Below, one piece after another: positions 28,778 to 37,361 of a stretch of DNA of 64,000 nucleotides. A program made the translations under genes and the position numbers. Under the pieces are notes generated by a model. It was not told the DNA's origin and made no database searches. It worked only from the letters and a program-made list of their open reading frames with translations. Each line of letters begins with the position of its first letter. The first letter of the stretch is position 1. The stretch comes from JAWKIW01 sp041394145 (lineage in GTDB: Bacteria; Actinomycetota; Acidimicrobiia; Acidimicrobiales; Acidimicrobilacustridaceae), in the NCBI GenBank assembly GCA_041394145.1, contig JAWKIW010000001.1, forward strand, positions 124,001-188,000. The letters run 5' to 3'.

Positions 28778-28851
28778 TGGGCGCTGAGGGACTCGAACCC
28801 CCGACCCCCTCCTTGTAAGGGAGGTGCTCTCGCCAGCTGAGCTAAGCGCCC
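28778..28851 (-). tRNA. tRNA-Val (anticodon TAC)
   Basis: Complete cloverleaf on the minus strand. Acceptor GGGCGCT pairs with AGCGCCC, the anticodon stem CCTCC/GGAGG holds loop CTTACAA with TAC at 34-36, and the T-arm contains GGTTCGAGT. CCA is not encoded in full. It is the right-hand boundary of the island: 26 bp of it recur at 25652-25677. Confidence 0.95.
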
Positions 28852-28952
28852 GAGATGCGGAGTCGACAGTACTCGTCGGCCCGCACCCCTCCCCCGCCCG
28901 TTCGCCCAACCCGGGGCTCGGTGTACGGTCGGTCGAGGGGAGGGATCGGCTC

Positions 28953-30098
28953 ATGGCACACGTGGTGGTCCTCGGTGGCGGCTTCGGCGGCGTGGCCGCC
29001 GCTCACGAGCTGGTCAGCGACCACCCCCAGCTCGAGGTGACGCTGATCGACCGTCGCGACGTCTTCTTCATGGGCTTCGCCAAGCTGTGGGACCTGGGAC
29101 GGGTCCGTCCTCTCGCCGAGGGCACCCGCTCGCTCCGGGCGCTCGCCGACCGCGGCATCCGGTACCTGCAGACGAGCATCGAAGGCCTCGACCCCGCCAC
29201 CCGCACCGTGACCACCGCCGACGGCCCGATCGAAGCCGATGCCGTGCTGGTGGCGCTCGGCGCGGCGAAGGCCCCGAAGCACCTCGACATGCTGGGCGGC
29301 GACGGTGCCCACGACCTCTACGACGCGGCTGCGCTGCCCGACATCCACCGCGATCTGGACGCCGTCGAGTCGGGCGAGGTGCTGGTGTCGATCCTCGGCG
29401 GTCCGTTCCAGTGCCCGCCGGCGCCCTACGAGGCGGCCCTCGTCGTCGCCGAGCGGCTCCGGGAGCGCGGGCGGGGCGAGGCCGTGCGGGTGCGCGTGTC
29501 CACACCTCAGCCGATGGCGCTCCCCGTGGCCGGAGTGGATGCCAGCCGCTACATCGCCGATCGCCTCGGCGACCACGGCGTCACCCTGCTGTCGGGCAAG
29601 GCGGTGCGAGACGTGGACGACGTCGGTCGTGTCGTCACCTTCGCCGACGACACGACGGCGGGCTTCGACGTCCTGCTCGGGGTCCCCGCCGCCGTGGCGC
29701 CATCGCTGCTGGTCGACGCCGGCCTCACCGGCGGCTCCGGCTTCGTCGAGCCCGACCGGCACACCCTGCAGACCTCCTTCGACCGCGTCTACGCCGTGGG
29801 TGACTGCACCCACATCCCGACCGCCACCGGCGCGCTGCCCAAGGCCGGTGTGTTCGCCGCCGCCCAAGGCCAGGTGGCCGCCCGCAACATCGCCGCGGAC
29901 CTCACCGGCTCGGCGCCGGCGAGCTTCGACGGCCACGGCATGTGCTTCCTCGAGCTGCCCGGCCACCAGGTCGCCTTCGTCGAGGGCGACTTCTACGCCG
30001 AGCCCGAGCCGGACGTGACCCTGCGCGACGCCGACGACGAGCTGTACCGGCGGAAGGTGGCCTACGAGGCGTCCCGGCTCGAGGCCTGGTTCGGCTGA
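28953..30098 (+). CDS. FAD-dependent oxidoreductase, sulfide:quinone reductase/flavocytochrome-like
   Basis: A 381-aa flavoprotein. The FAD dinucleotide fold GGGFGGVAAAHEL is at residues 8-20, the second FAD motif is VYAVGDCTHIP, and Cys154 is in FQCPPAPYE, the position and context of a redox cysteine in SQR and flavocytochrome c sulfide dehydrogenases. A C-terminal second cysteine is not evident beyond GMCFLELPG. The likely reaction is electron transfer from sulfide or a related sulfur compound to quinone or another acceptor, but a general pyridine-nucleotide oxidoreductase role is possible. The start is ATG 28953 behind GGGGAGGG. It lies just outside the island. Confidence 0.8.
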   Translation: MAHVVVLGGGFGGVAAAHELVSDHPQLEVTLIDRRDVFFMGFAKLWDLGRVRPLAEGTRSLRALADRGIRYLQTSIEGLDPATRTVTTADGPIEADAVLVALGAAKAPKHLDMLGGDGAHDLYDAAALPDIHRDLDAVESGEVLVSILGGPFQCPPAPYEAALVVAERLRERGRGEAVRVRVSTPQPMALPVAGVDASRYIADRLGDHGVTLLSGKAVRDVDDVGRVVTFADDTTAGFDVLLGVPAAVAPSLLVDAGLTGGSGFVEPDRHTLQTSFDRVYAVGDCTHIPTATGALPKAGVFAAAQGQVAARNIAADLTGSAPASFDGHGMCFLELPGHQVAFVEGDFYAEPEPDVTLRDADDELYRRKVAYEASRLEAWFG

Positions 30099-30158
30099 CC
30101 CGAACCCCGGGGGTTCAGCCCCGATCCCGATCACGCGCGACACCGCGAGGAGAGGTCC

Positions 30159-30983
30159 GTGAACGACCCGTCACGATCGCGAGCAGCTGCAGGTGACGTG
30201 CACATCACCCCGCTGCGGTGCGGCTCCCTCGACTGGCCCGCGGCGGACCTCGAGGAGGGCGCCGAGGGACGCGTCGCCCTGATCGTGTGGTCCTTCCTGG
30301 TGCGCCATCCGGCCGGCACGCTGCTGTTCGACACCGGCATGCACCCCGACCTGCGCGCCGACCCCCACCGCCGCCTCGGCGACCTCGCCGACTACTTCGG
30401 GCTGGCCTACGGCGCCGGCGACGACCTGAGCGCCCGTCTCGGGGCCGCCGAGGTCGACCCGGACGAGGTCGACGTGGTGGTGGCGTCGCACCTGCACTGG
30501 GATCACTGCGGCGGCAACGCCCTGGCGCCCCAGGCGCGCGTCGTGGTGCAGCGCCGGGAGTGGGCGCATGCGACCGCCGACGACGTCGACCCGGGCGGCT
30601 ACGTCCGCGACGACTTCGACACCGGGCAGGACCTCGTGCTCGTCGACGGTGAGCACGACGTGTTCGGCGACGGCCGCGTGGTGTGCGTGCCCACCTACGG
30701 GCACACCCCAGGACACCAGTCGCTGCGGGTGCGCCTCGCCGACGGCGAGGTCCTGCTGGCGGCCGATGCGTGCATGCTGCACCGACACCTCGACACCCTG
30801 CGAGGGGCCTCCTTCGACGAGGATCCCGCCGCCGTGCACGACGTGCTCACCGGCTTCGCCCAGGCGCGGCGCCACGGCCGCGTCGTCGTCTGCGGCCACG
30901 ACGAGCTCGGCCCCGACGCGGCCGGTGCGCTGGCCCCGGAGCCGCCACCCGCCGCCGCGACCGGACCGGCCTCTAGATCGTGA
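30159..30983 (+). CDS. Metallo-beta-lactamase-fold hydrolase, lactonase-like
   Basis: A 274-aa enzyme with the di-zinc motif HLHWDHCGG (His111, His113, Asp115, His116), then YGHTPGHQS, AADACML and a late GHDEL. The spacing and the FDTGMHP strand resemble N-acyl-homoserine-lactone lactonases of the AiiA/AttM type. The substrate may be a lactone, but other MBL hydrolases share this layout. The GTG start follows GAGGAGAGG. The stop overlaps the CRP-like palindrome before the next gene. Confidence 0.8.
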   Translation: MNDPSRSRAAAGDVHITPLRCGSLDWPAADLEEGAEGRVALIVWSFLVRHPAGTLLFDTGMHPDLRADPHRRLGDLADYFGLAYGAGDDLSARLGAAEVDPDEVDVVVASHLHWDHCGGNALAPQARVVVQRREWAHATADDVDPGGYVRDDFDTGQDLVLVDGEHDVFGDGRVVCVPTYGHTPGHQSLRVRLADGEVLLAADACMLHRHLDTLRGASFDEDPAAVHDVLTGFAQARRHGRVVVCGHDELGPDAAGALAPEPPPAAATGPASRS

Positions 30984-30994
30984 CGAGAGTCACG
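30979..30994. promoter_or_regulatory. CRP/GlxR-type palindrome
   Basis: CGTGACGAGAGTCACG is a perfect GTGA-N6-TCAC dyad, the core recognised by CRP-family regulators (consensus TGTGA-N6-TCACA). A second dyad GATTCGG-G-CCGAATC follows at 30996-31010. Both lie about 100 bp upstream of a gene for a cyclic-nucleotide-binding domain. Confidence 0.5.
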
Positions 30995-31094
30995 CGATTC
31001 GGGCCGAATCACCTAGGGCGAGGGGACCCAGGGGCTGCCGCGAGGTGACCCCCGGCCCGGTCGGGCGCCGCCCCTGCGGGTGCACCATCGAGAC

Positions 31095-31463
31095 GTGAGA
31101 ACGACTGCTCCCCCTCTCGTGCCCGGGATCGAGCGCGACGCCCTCGTCGGGTGTGGCACCACCCTCGATCTGCCCGCCGGCACCGTGTTGTGCCACGCCG
31201 GCGAACGGGGCACCCAGGTCTTCGTGATCCTGGCCGGCTCGGTGGCGGTGACCAACGCCGCCGGTCGCGTGGCCGACCTCGGACCCGGCGACGTCGTGGG
31301 CGAGCTGGCCGTGCTGGCCGCTCGCCCCCGCAACGCCGACGCGGTGGCGCTCACCGACGTGACCGTCGTGGTGTTCACCCCGGCTGAGTTCGCCGCCGTC
31401 CGCGAGCGCGACCCGCGCTTCGCCACGGCCGTCGACGACGTCGCTGCGACCCGCGCCGCCTGA
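31095..31463 (+). CDS. Stand-alone cyclic-nucleotide-binding domain protein
   Basis: A 122-aa protein made almost entirely of a CRP-type cNMP-binding beta-roll: LPAGTVLCHAGERGTQVFVI, then VADLGPGDVVGELAVLAARP (the phosphate-binding cassette GELAxLxxxPR), then ALTDVTVVVFTPAEF. No HTH follows, so it is a sensor or regulatory subunit rather than a transcription factor. The called start is GTG 31095; an in-frame GTG at 31080 is possible. It lies downstream of a CRP-like dyad. Confidence 0.75.
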   Translation: MRTTAPPLVPGIERDALVGCGTTLDLPAGTVLCHAGERGTQVFVILAGSVAVTNAAGRVADLGPGDVVGELAVLAARPRNADAVALTDVTVVVFTPAEFAAVRERDPRFATAVDDVAATRAA

Positions 31464-31535
31464 CGCCGCGGATCAGGCCACCCGCCTCGGCGGATTCGTC
31501 GCGTCGGGGCGCGGCATCGGGCGCGCCGCCGTCGG

Positions 31536-32162
31536 CTACCCGGTGAACTTCGGCACGACGGCGCCTCCCGGCGTGGTCGCCGGCACCGTCGTCGACGGTT
31601 CGGTGGCGGGCGTCGCCGTGGCCTCCTCGGCCGTCTTCGGGCAGGTGCCGTAGTCGCCGACGCACGTCATCAGCACGACGTTGTTGCCGCCCTTGTCGTT
31701 GCGCTGCGTGTCGCAGCGGTACAGCAGGAAGAACTCGGCGTTGGTGGCGACCGGTGGCGTCTCGCCCAGGGTCACGTACACCCCGAGGACGCTGCCGGCC
31801 GCCGGGACGGGTCGCGGTTGGGGCAGCCCGGGTCGGATGGCCTGGGCGTCGGTGAGGATGTACTCCGTGCCGTCGTAGACCGGCTTGTAGGCGTCCGCTT
31901 CGAAGGCGTCGAGCACGGTGCCCGCCTGCGAGGTGAACGTGACCGCCTGCCGCGCGACCCCGTCGGCGTTGTAGGTGATCTGCACGTCGCCCTGCTCGCA
32001 GTCGGCGGAGATGCTCAGGGCGATGCCCATGGGTTGGACGACGGACGAGGCCAGCGCCGGACGCGCCGGGACGAGTGCCAGGACCGAGCCGAGCGCCACC
32101 ACGACCGAGGACCACGCCCGAGTCGATCTCCACCGGCGGTGATCAGGTGTTGCAGTTGGCAC
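31536..32162 (-). CDS. Secreted protein of unknown function
   Basis: A 208-aa exported protein. The N terminus is basic (RRWRSTRAW), then hydrophobic (SVVVALGSVLALVPA) with an ALA cleavage site. The mature part has three Cys and no domain that I know. It ends in a Thr/Pro-rich stretch (ATPATEPSTTVPATTPGG). The GTG at 32162 lies within the last codons of the upstream FG-GAP gene (20-bp overlap), so the two are coupled and probably act together outside the cell. No lipobox or anchor is seen. Confidence 0.6.
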   Translation of the reverse strand: MPTATPDHRRWRSTRAWSSVVVALGSVLALVPARPALASSVVQPMGIALSISADCEQGDVQITYNADGVARQAVTFTSQAGTVLDAFEADAYKPVYDGTEYILTDAQAIRPGLPQPRPVPAAGSVLGVYVTLGETPPVATNAEFFLLYRCDTQRNDKGGNNVVLMTCVGDYGTCPKTAEEATATPATEPSTTVPATTPGGAVVPKFTG

Positions 32163-34969
32163 TGCCGACCCTCCATCCCAGGATGCCCATCGCCCAGCTG
32201 TTCCCGCTCGGTTCGCCGGTCGGCGTGATCGGAGCAGGCTGCTCGTAGGCCTTCGGCCAGAACGTCTGCGGCGGGGGGTTCTGCACCCTGGTTCGCCTGC
32301 GTGCGGGGCATGAACAGCGTGTTCGTGTCGAACCCGACACCGGCGTCCATCAGCGTCTTCCAGCCGCCGTCGCCACCGTGGGAGGTCCCCTCGCAGTTGG
32401 CCGTGGTCCCAAGGGTCGACAGCACACGGTAGTAGTAGCCGCCCCAGGGTTCGGGGCTGTACGACCCGGGCACGCCGTAGAACTCGCCGTAGCCGTCGTC
32501 CACGCGGCTGATGAACCCGAGGTTGCAGGTGGTGTTGCCCCAGCAGTAGCCGACGCGCCAGCCGTCCTTGTTCTGGTTGGCGAACTGCTGCCACACCCAG
32601 ATGGCCCGCTGGTCGCTCGACGCCGCCTCGACCTCGCTGAACTGCGCCGGGTTGGGCGGGTTCGTGGCCGGGGCGAAGACCAGCGGCCCCTCCTCGGTCA
32701 TGCGGCCCATGGCGTCCAGCAGCCCGGCGTCGGCCACGGTCTGGGCGAAGGACGAGTACAAGAAGTTGTTGGCACCGCAGAAGGAGCTGACCAGCTCGTC
32801 GTTGAGGTTCTGGGCGTTGGTGCTGACCTTGCCGTTCGGGTTCAAGAAGCCCAGGCCGCCGCTCACCCCTGCACCCAACATCGACGTGAACGCGGTGAGG
32901 AAGCGAGCTGCCTCGGGGTCCCCGGTCGTGATGCCACCGACGATGCCCCAGATGAGGTCGCCGATGAGCGCATCGATGGCCATGTTCTTCTCGAAGTGGC
33001 CGGCCACGTCGTTGGGCGAGTTGGGCCCCTGGTCGGCCACGGTCTGGGTCTGGGCGATCAGCAGCTGCATGCTGGCCTGGCTGTCGAAGTAGAAGCCCCA
33101 CAGGTACGAGGCCTCCAGCGCCCAGCCCTGCACCTGGGCCAGCGTCGCGTTCCACACGTCCCGGTTGACGTTCTGGCCCGTCGGAGGGGTCTTGGCGAGC
33201 CCGCCGATGTAGGCGGCGAGTGCCTGGAGGGTCACCGGCGGGTTCGACGCCGTCGCCTGCGAGAGGAGCTGGCGCACCGTGAGCTCGGTGCTGTACGTCG
33301 AGCCGACCTGGTCGTTGATGTACTTGTAGGAGGCCAGCTGCTGGTCCCACAGCGCGACCGGGTAGCCCGGCGGCATCGTCGGATCGGGGTCTGGGGGCGC
33401 GCTCGACCCGGGCGTCTGGACCTTCGTGTAGCTCGACCACGCCGGGAACGTTGCCGACGGGTAGGCCCACGACCCGCCGGCGGTGCCTCCGTCGAGCCGG
33501 TAGGTGCGCATGCCGGTGGCGTCCTTGCCGACGAGCAGGTCGGTGCCGTCGGCCAGGTTGCCGGTGCGCAGGGTCTGGTAGCGCACCGCCTGGTTCCAGC
33601 CGTTGGCGTCGGTGAACTGGCCGGCGACCAGCGCCGGCGCCGCGAACCCCGACCCGGCGAACGACGAGAAGGCGACCCCGCCGGCCTGGTTCGGCGCCGC
33701 CAGGACGTTCGCCGGGTAGCGGGCCAGGATGCGCCCGGCCGGCGCCGGCGACCCGGGGACGGCGCCGAGCACGGCGGCCTGGATGGTGGCGTAGTACGGC
33801 GCCTGGTCGAAGCCCTGGGCGTCGGTGAGGATCGTCGGGCTCGACGAGCTCGGCGCCGGGCTGGCCAGCTCGGACCACGTGCCCCCGGCGAAGGTCCAGG
33901 CGTCGAGGCCGTACTGGGTGCGCCCGTACACGTCGGCGAAGCCGTCGCCGTTGAGGTCGGCGGTGCCGATCGTGGTGTACCAGCTGGGGTTGGTCTTCCA
34001 CTGGCCCTGGCTGTCGGGCCACACCGCCACGTTGTTGGTGTACTCGCTCCAGACGCCGTTCGACCCCAGTGACAGCACGACCATCCCCGTCGACGAGCCC
34101 GGGGCCCGTCCGATCAGCTCGGCCTTGCCGTCGGGTGTGCCTCCCGGGCCGGTGACGTCGGCCAGCCGGATGGTGTCGTAGTACTGCGGTTGGTCCCAGC
34201 CGGCGGAATCCGCCATCACCGGCGGGCTCGCGGCGTCGAGCTGCTGCAGCTGGCCGTTGACCAGCTTGAAGGTCTGGATGCCGGCGGGACCACGACCCAC
34301 GATCTCGTCGGCGCCGTCGCCGTCGACGTCGCCGGTGGTGATGGTCTCGTAGTACTGGGGCTGCCACCACTGGACCGAGTAGCTGTCGGCCCACACCGAG
34401 GTGTTGATGGTCTGCCAGGACGCCGGGGTGCCGGGCGACGGCTTGACGTACTTGAAGATCTGCAGCCCGTTGGTGGAGCGGATGAGCACCTCCTGGCCGG
34501 GGACGCCGTCCAGGTTCGCCATCTGGATGGTCGAGTAGGTGGAGGGGTCGTAGAAGCCGTTGATCTCGGGGATGCTCGGGCCGAGCACGCCGTCGGGCAC
34601 CCACTGGCCCGGGACGGGCAGCGGCGCCACCCGGTCGGGGTTGCCGATGGCGGCGGCCTGGAACGGCGTCGCCCAGCGCTGCACCTCGAGGGTGGAGGCG
34701 TTGCGGCCGAGCAGCTCGTCACCGCCGTCGCCGTCGAGGTCACCCATCATGATGGTCTGGAACTGGTCGGCGTTGGCCCAGCCGGCGGCGTCGGCCCAGG
34801 CGGGCAGCAGCAGGGGCAGGTCGGGCGTGGGCGTGCCGGTGCAGTCCGTGTTCGTCGTCTGCGCCGCAGCCGTCGGCACCGCCGCCGCCGGCTCGGTCAC
34901 GGCCGGGAGCAGCGCCGGCAGCACGGTCGCCACCAGCGCGAGGATGACGAGCGCGCCCGTTCGTCTCAT
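32143..34969 (-). CDS. Secreted FG-GAP/VCBS-repeat protein, frame interrupted near C terminus
   Basis: A large exported protein of about 940 aa. The signal peptide is MRRTGALVILALVATVLPAL with a following Ala/Pro-rich cleavage region. The N-terminal half is a beta-propeller of FG-GAP repeats with Ca-binding loops: GDLDGDGGDELLG, GDVDGDGADEIVG, ADLNGDGFADVYG and two degenerate ones. The C-terminal half (from about residue 510) is a helical, Asn/Gln-rich domain of unknown function with late Cys residues. One frameshift near 32285 separates the last 45 residues (ending GSANCNT). Integrin-like propellers mediate adhesion or polysaccharide binding. The start is ATG 34969; the 173 bp upstream hold no gene. 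Confidence 0.75.
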
Positions 34970-35142
34970 GACCGGCTGCGCCCCTCTCTGCTCAGCACCC
35001 ACCGCGAATCCGCCGGCACTCTAGGCGCGAGTCGGACATCGTGGACACCGGTCGGCCGGGTCCGACGTCGTCCGGCCGGCCGGGCCCGGATCGACGGGCC
35101 TCGCGGTTGCGGCGGGGACGTCGAGGCTGTCGACCGCGACCC

Positions 35143-36204
35143 TCAGACGTCGGGGCGGAGGGCGTCGAGCCCGGCGACGGCGGACCGGTCGAGCGGCTCG
35201 TAGGACGCCTGGTCGAACACGCCGTCGTGGTAGGCGGGCAGGTCGAGGAGCAGGTCCAGCTGGGAGCGGGGAGGCGAAGCCGCCGAGCACGCTCGGCGTG
35301 TCCACGCTGCGATGGCCGTGCAGCACACCGCAGGGGGCCAGGATCACGTCGTAGGTCTCGAGGGCGACGAAGCTCGTCTCGCGACCGGTCCAGAGGTCGG
35401 GCGAGCCGGTGTCGGTGTAGCCGTGCGCCGTGTAGCCCTCGCACACGCCCTCCCACACCACGAGGCACTCGTCGGACACGGGGTGCACGTGCATGGCGTC
35501 GGTCGCCAGCGCCGGCGCCAGGGCGTAGTTGAAGCCCGCGGTGCGACAGCCGGCTCCGGGCCACAGCACCAGGTGGGCGGGGATCCCGAGCCCGGGGAAC
35601 GGCGTCCCCAGCTCCACGTTGAACAGCGCACCCTCGCGCCGGACCTCCTCCTTGGACAGGTGCTCGGCTCGGCAACCGGGGTCCGTGTCGTGCCGGGTCA
35701 TCTGCCCGACGGGCATCTCGTGGCGCGGCGCGTTGAGCGCCGCCCGGTAGGCCGCGGTGAGGTGCAGCGCGCCCTGGGCCCGGTGGTAGTACCCGTCGGG
35801 CTCGTACAGGTCGAGCTGGGGCGGGGTGATCTGGGTGACCACGTGCAGGTCGTCGCCGTTCGACGACGGGTTGCGCACGGCGTGGGCCACGCTCTCGGGG
35901 AAGTAGGCGATGTCACCGGGCGCCACCGTGCGCCAGGCCCGCGCAGGAAGACCTCGCCGGTGCCGGCGACGCACAGCATCGCCTCTTCGGCCTGGGTGTA
36001 GGCGTACGGGTCGGACTCCTCACCGGGATGCAGGGTGAGCACGTGCACGGCCTCGGTCTGGAACCCGTTGCCGGGCCAGGCGATCAGCCGCGTGTCGACG
36101 CCGTGGGTGTGGATCGTGATCCCGTCCTGCAGGTTGCCGATCGCCCCACCCGCCCGGATCTCCTCCCGGGTCTTGAACCTGGCCTGAAATCGCTCCGCTG
36201 CCAT
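35143..36204 (-). CDS. Bicupin protein, frame interrupted
   Basis: A protein of about 353 aa with two cupin beta-barrels. The first has AVHVLTLHPGEESDPYAYTQ, then WRTVAPGDIAYFPESVAHAV. The second has ATDAMHVHPVSDECLVVWEG, then YDVILAPCGVLHGH. The metal-binding His/Glu set looks complete only in the second (HVHP, E, H). The layout recalls bicupin dioxygenases or mannose-isomerase-like proteins; a dioxygenase is possible but unproven. Frameshifts lie near 35945 and 35265. The C terminus reads DLPAYHDGVFDQASYEPLD. It is divergent from the left-handed-helix protein with a 61-bp gap. Confidence 0.7.
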
Positions 36205-36265
36205 CCGGCGAGGATAGGTGCAGCTGGTGCGACCACCCTGCGGACGGGGTCGGTACCGTCGAGGC

Positions 36266-37309
36266 ATGTCGGCTGCGGACCTCGACGGCACCGCCCACGA
36301 CGGTCCCCTGGTGGCCCGTTCGGCCCGCGTGCTCGGCTCGGCCCGGCTGGGCGCCGGCGCGGTCATCGCCCAGGGGACGGTCGTGCGATCGGTGGCGGGC
36401 TCGGTGGCGATCGGCGCGGGTTCGGCCGTGCTCGAGAACAGCGTCGTGATCGGTCGGGCCGGCGATCCCGTCACGATCGGGTCCCGCACCGTGTTCGGCC
36501 ATCGCTGCGTGGTGCTCGGGGCCACCGTCGGTGACGTGTGCGAGATCGGCAACGGCACCGTGGTGCTGCCCGGCGCCCGGCTCGGCGACCGGGTGTTCAC
36601 CGGCGAGGGCACCGTGATCCCCGCCGGCGCCAGCATCCCCGACGAGGCCGTCGTCGTCGGTCGACCGGGGCGCATCGTGCGCACGGCCACCGCCGCCGAC
36701 CTCGAACGCCTCGCCGGGCTGCGCGGCGGCGACCTCTCCCCTGCCCCGCCTGGCCCCCTCACCGAGGTCGGCCCCGACCTGTCCGCCGGAGGACCCATGG
36801 GCACCCTGTACGAGTACCGGGGCACGTCCCCCCGCATCGACCCGACCGCCGTCGTGCTCGACTCGGCCGAGATCACCGGTGATGTCGTCGTGGGACCCCG
36901 CACGCTGATCGGCGCCGGCGTCAGGATCATCGGCGACAGCCACGGGCCGGTCCGCATCGGCGCCGACGTGCAGATCCTCGAGAACACCGTCTTGCACCTG
37001 CTGCCCGACAACGAGCTGGTGATCGAGGACGGCGTCGTGATCGGCCCGGCCTGCATGATCCACGGGTGCCGGCTCGGCGTCGGCACGGTGGTGGAGCCGG
37101 CGGCCATCGTGTGCGACTGGGCCACCATCGGCGCCGGTTCGCTCGTGACAGCCGGCAGCTGCGTGAAGCAGCGCGACGCGTTCGGCGACGGGGTGGTGCT
37201 CAGCGGCTTCCCGGCCGCGGTGGAGGGCGAACGTCCAGCCGACGACCGGGTGCCCGTCTGGGCCCTGCCGATCGACGACGTCGCCGCGCTCGTGCGGCAC
37301 GAGCGCTGA
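36266..37309 (+). CDS. Tandem left-handed beta-helix (gamma-carbonic-anhydrase-like) protein
   Basis: A 347-aa protein containing two hexapeptide-repeat units in tandem. The first, residues ~12-130, has SARLGAGAVIAQGTVV and VTIGSRTVFGHRCVVLG. The second, ~190-320, has SAEITGDVVVGPRTLIGAGV and VIEDGVVIGPACMIHGCRLG. Gamma-CA-like proteins normally have one unit of 170-200 aa and trimerise. Only part of the zinc His set is visible in each half (for example IGPACMIHGC has Pro/Ala where His is usual), so catalysis as carbonic anhydrase is doubtful. Internal fusion is the odd feature. The start ATG follows a GAGG site. Confidence 0.7.
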   Translation: MSAADLDGTAHDGPLVARSARVLGSARLGAGAVIAQGTVVRSVAGSVAIGAGSAVLENSVVIGRAGDPVTIGSRTVFGHRCVVLGATVGDVCEIGNGTVVLPGARLGDRVFTGEGTVIPAGASIPDEAVVVGRPGRIVRTATAADLERLAGLRGGDLSPAPPGPLTEVGPDLSAGGPMGTLYEYRGTSPRIDPTAVVLDSAEITGDVVVGPRTLIGAGVRIIGDSHGPVRIGADVQILENTVLHLLPDNELVIEDGVVIGPACMIHGCRLGVGTVVEPAAIVCDWATIGAGSLVTAGSCVKQRDAFGDGVVLSGFPAAVEGERPADDRVPVWALPIDDVAALVRHER

Positions 37310-37361
37310 GCGCGCACGGACGGTCGAGCCCGGACGACGACGACGTGACGAGGACGACGCG

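Noticed and set aside
24707..28851. Integrase or transposase gene in the island
   Set aside because: I looked for tyrosine- or serine-recombinase motifs on both strands and saw none; only the small excisionase-like HTH remains.
30102..30116. Terminator after the flavoprotein gene
   Set aside because: GAACCCC-G-GGGGTTC is a perfect dyad but has no room for a loop and no T-tract. It could equally be a protein site, so I left it unassigned.
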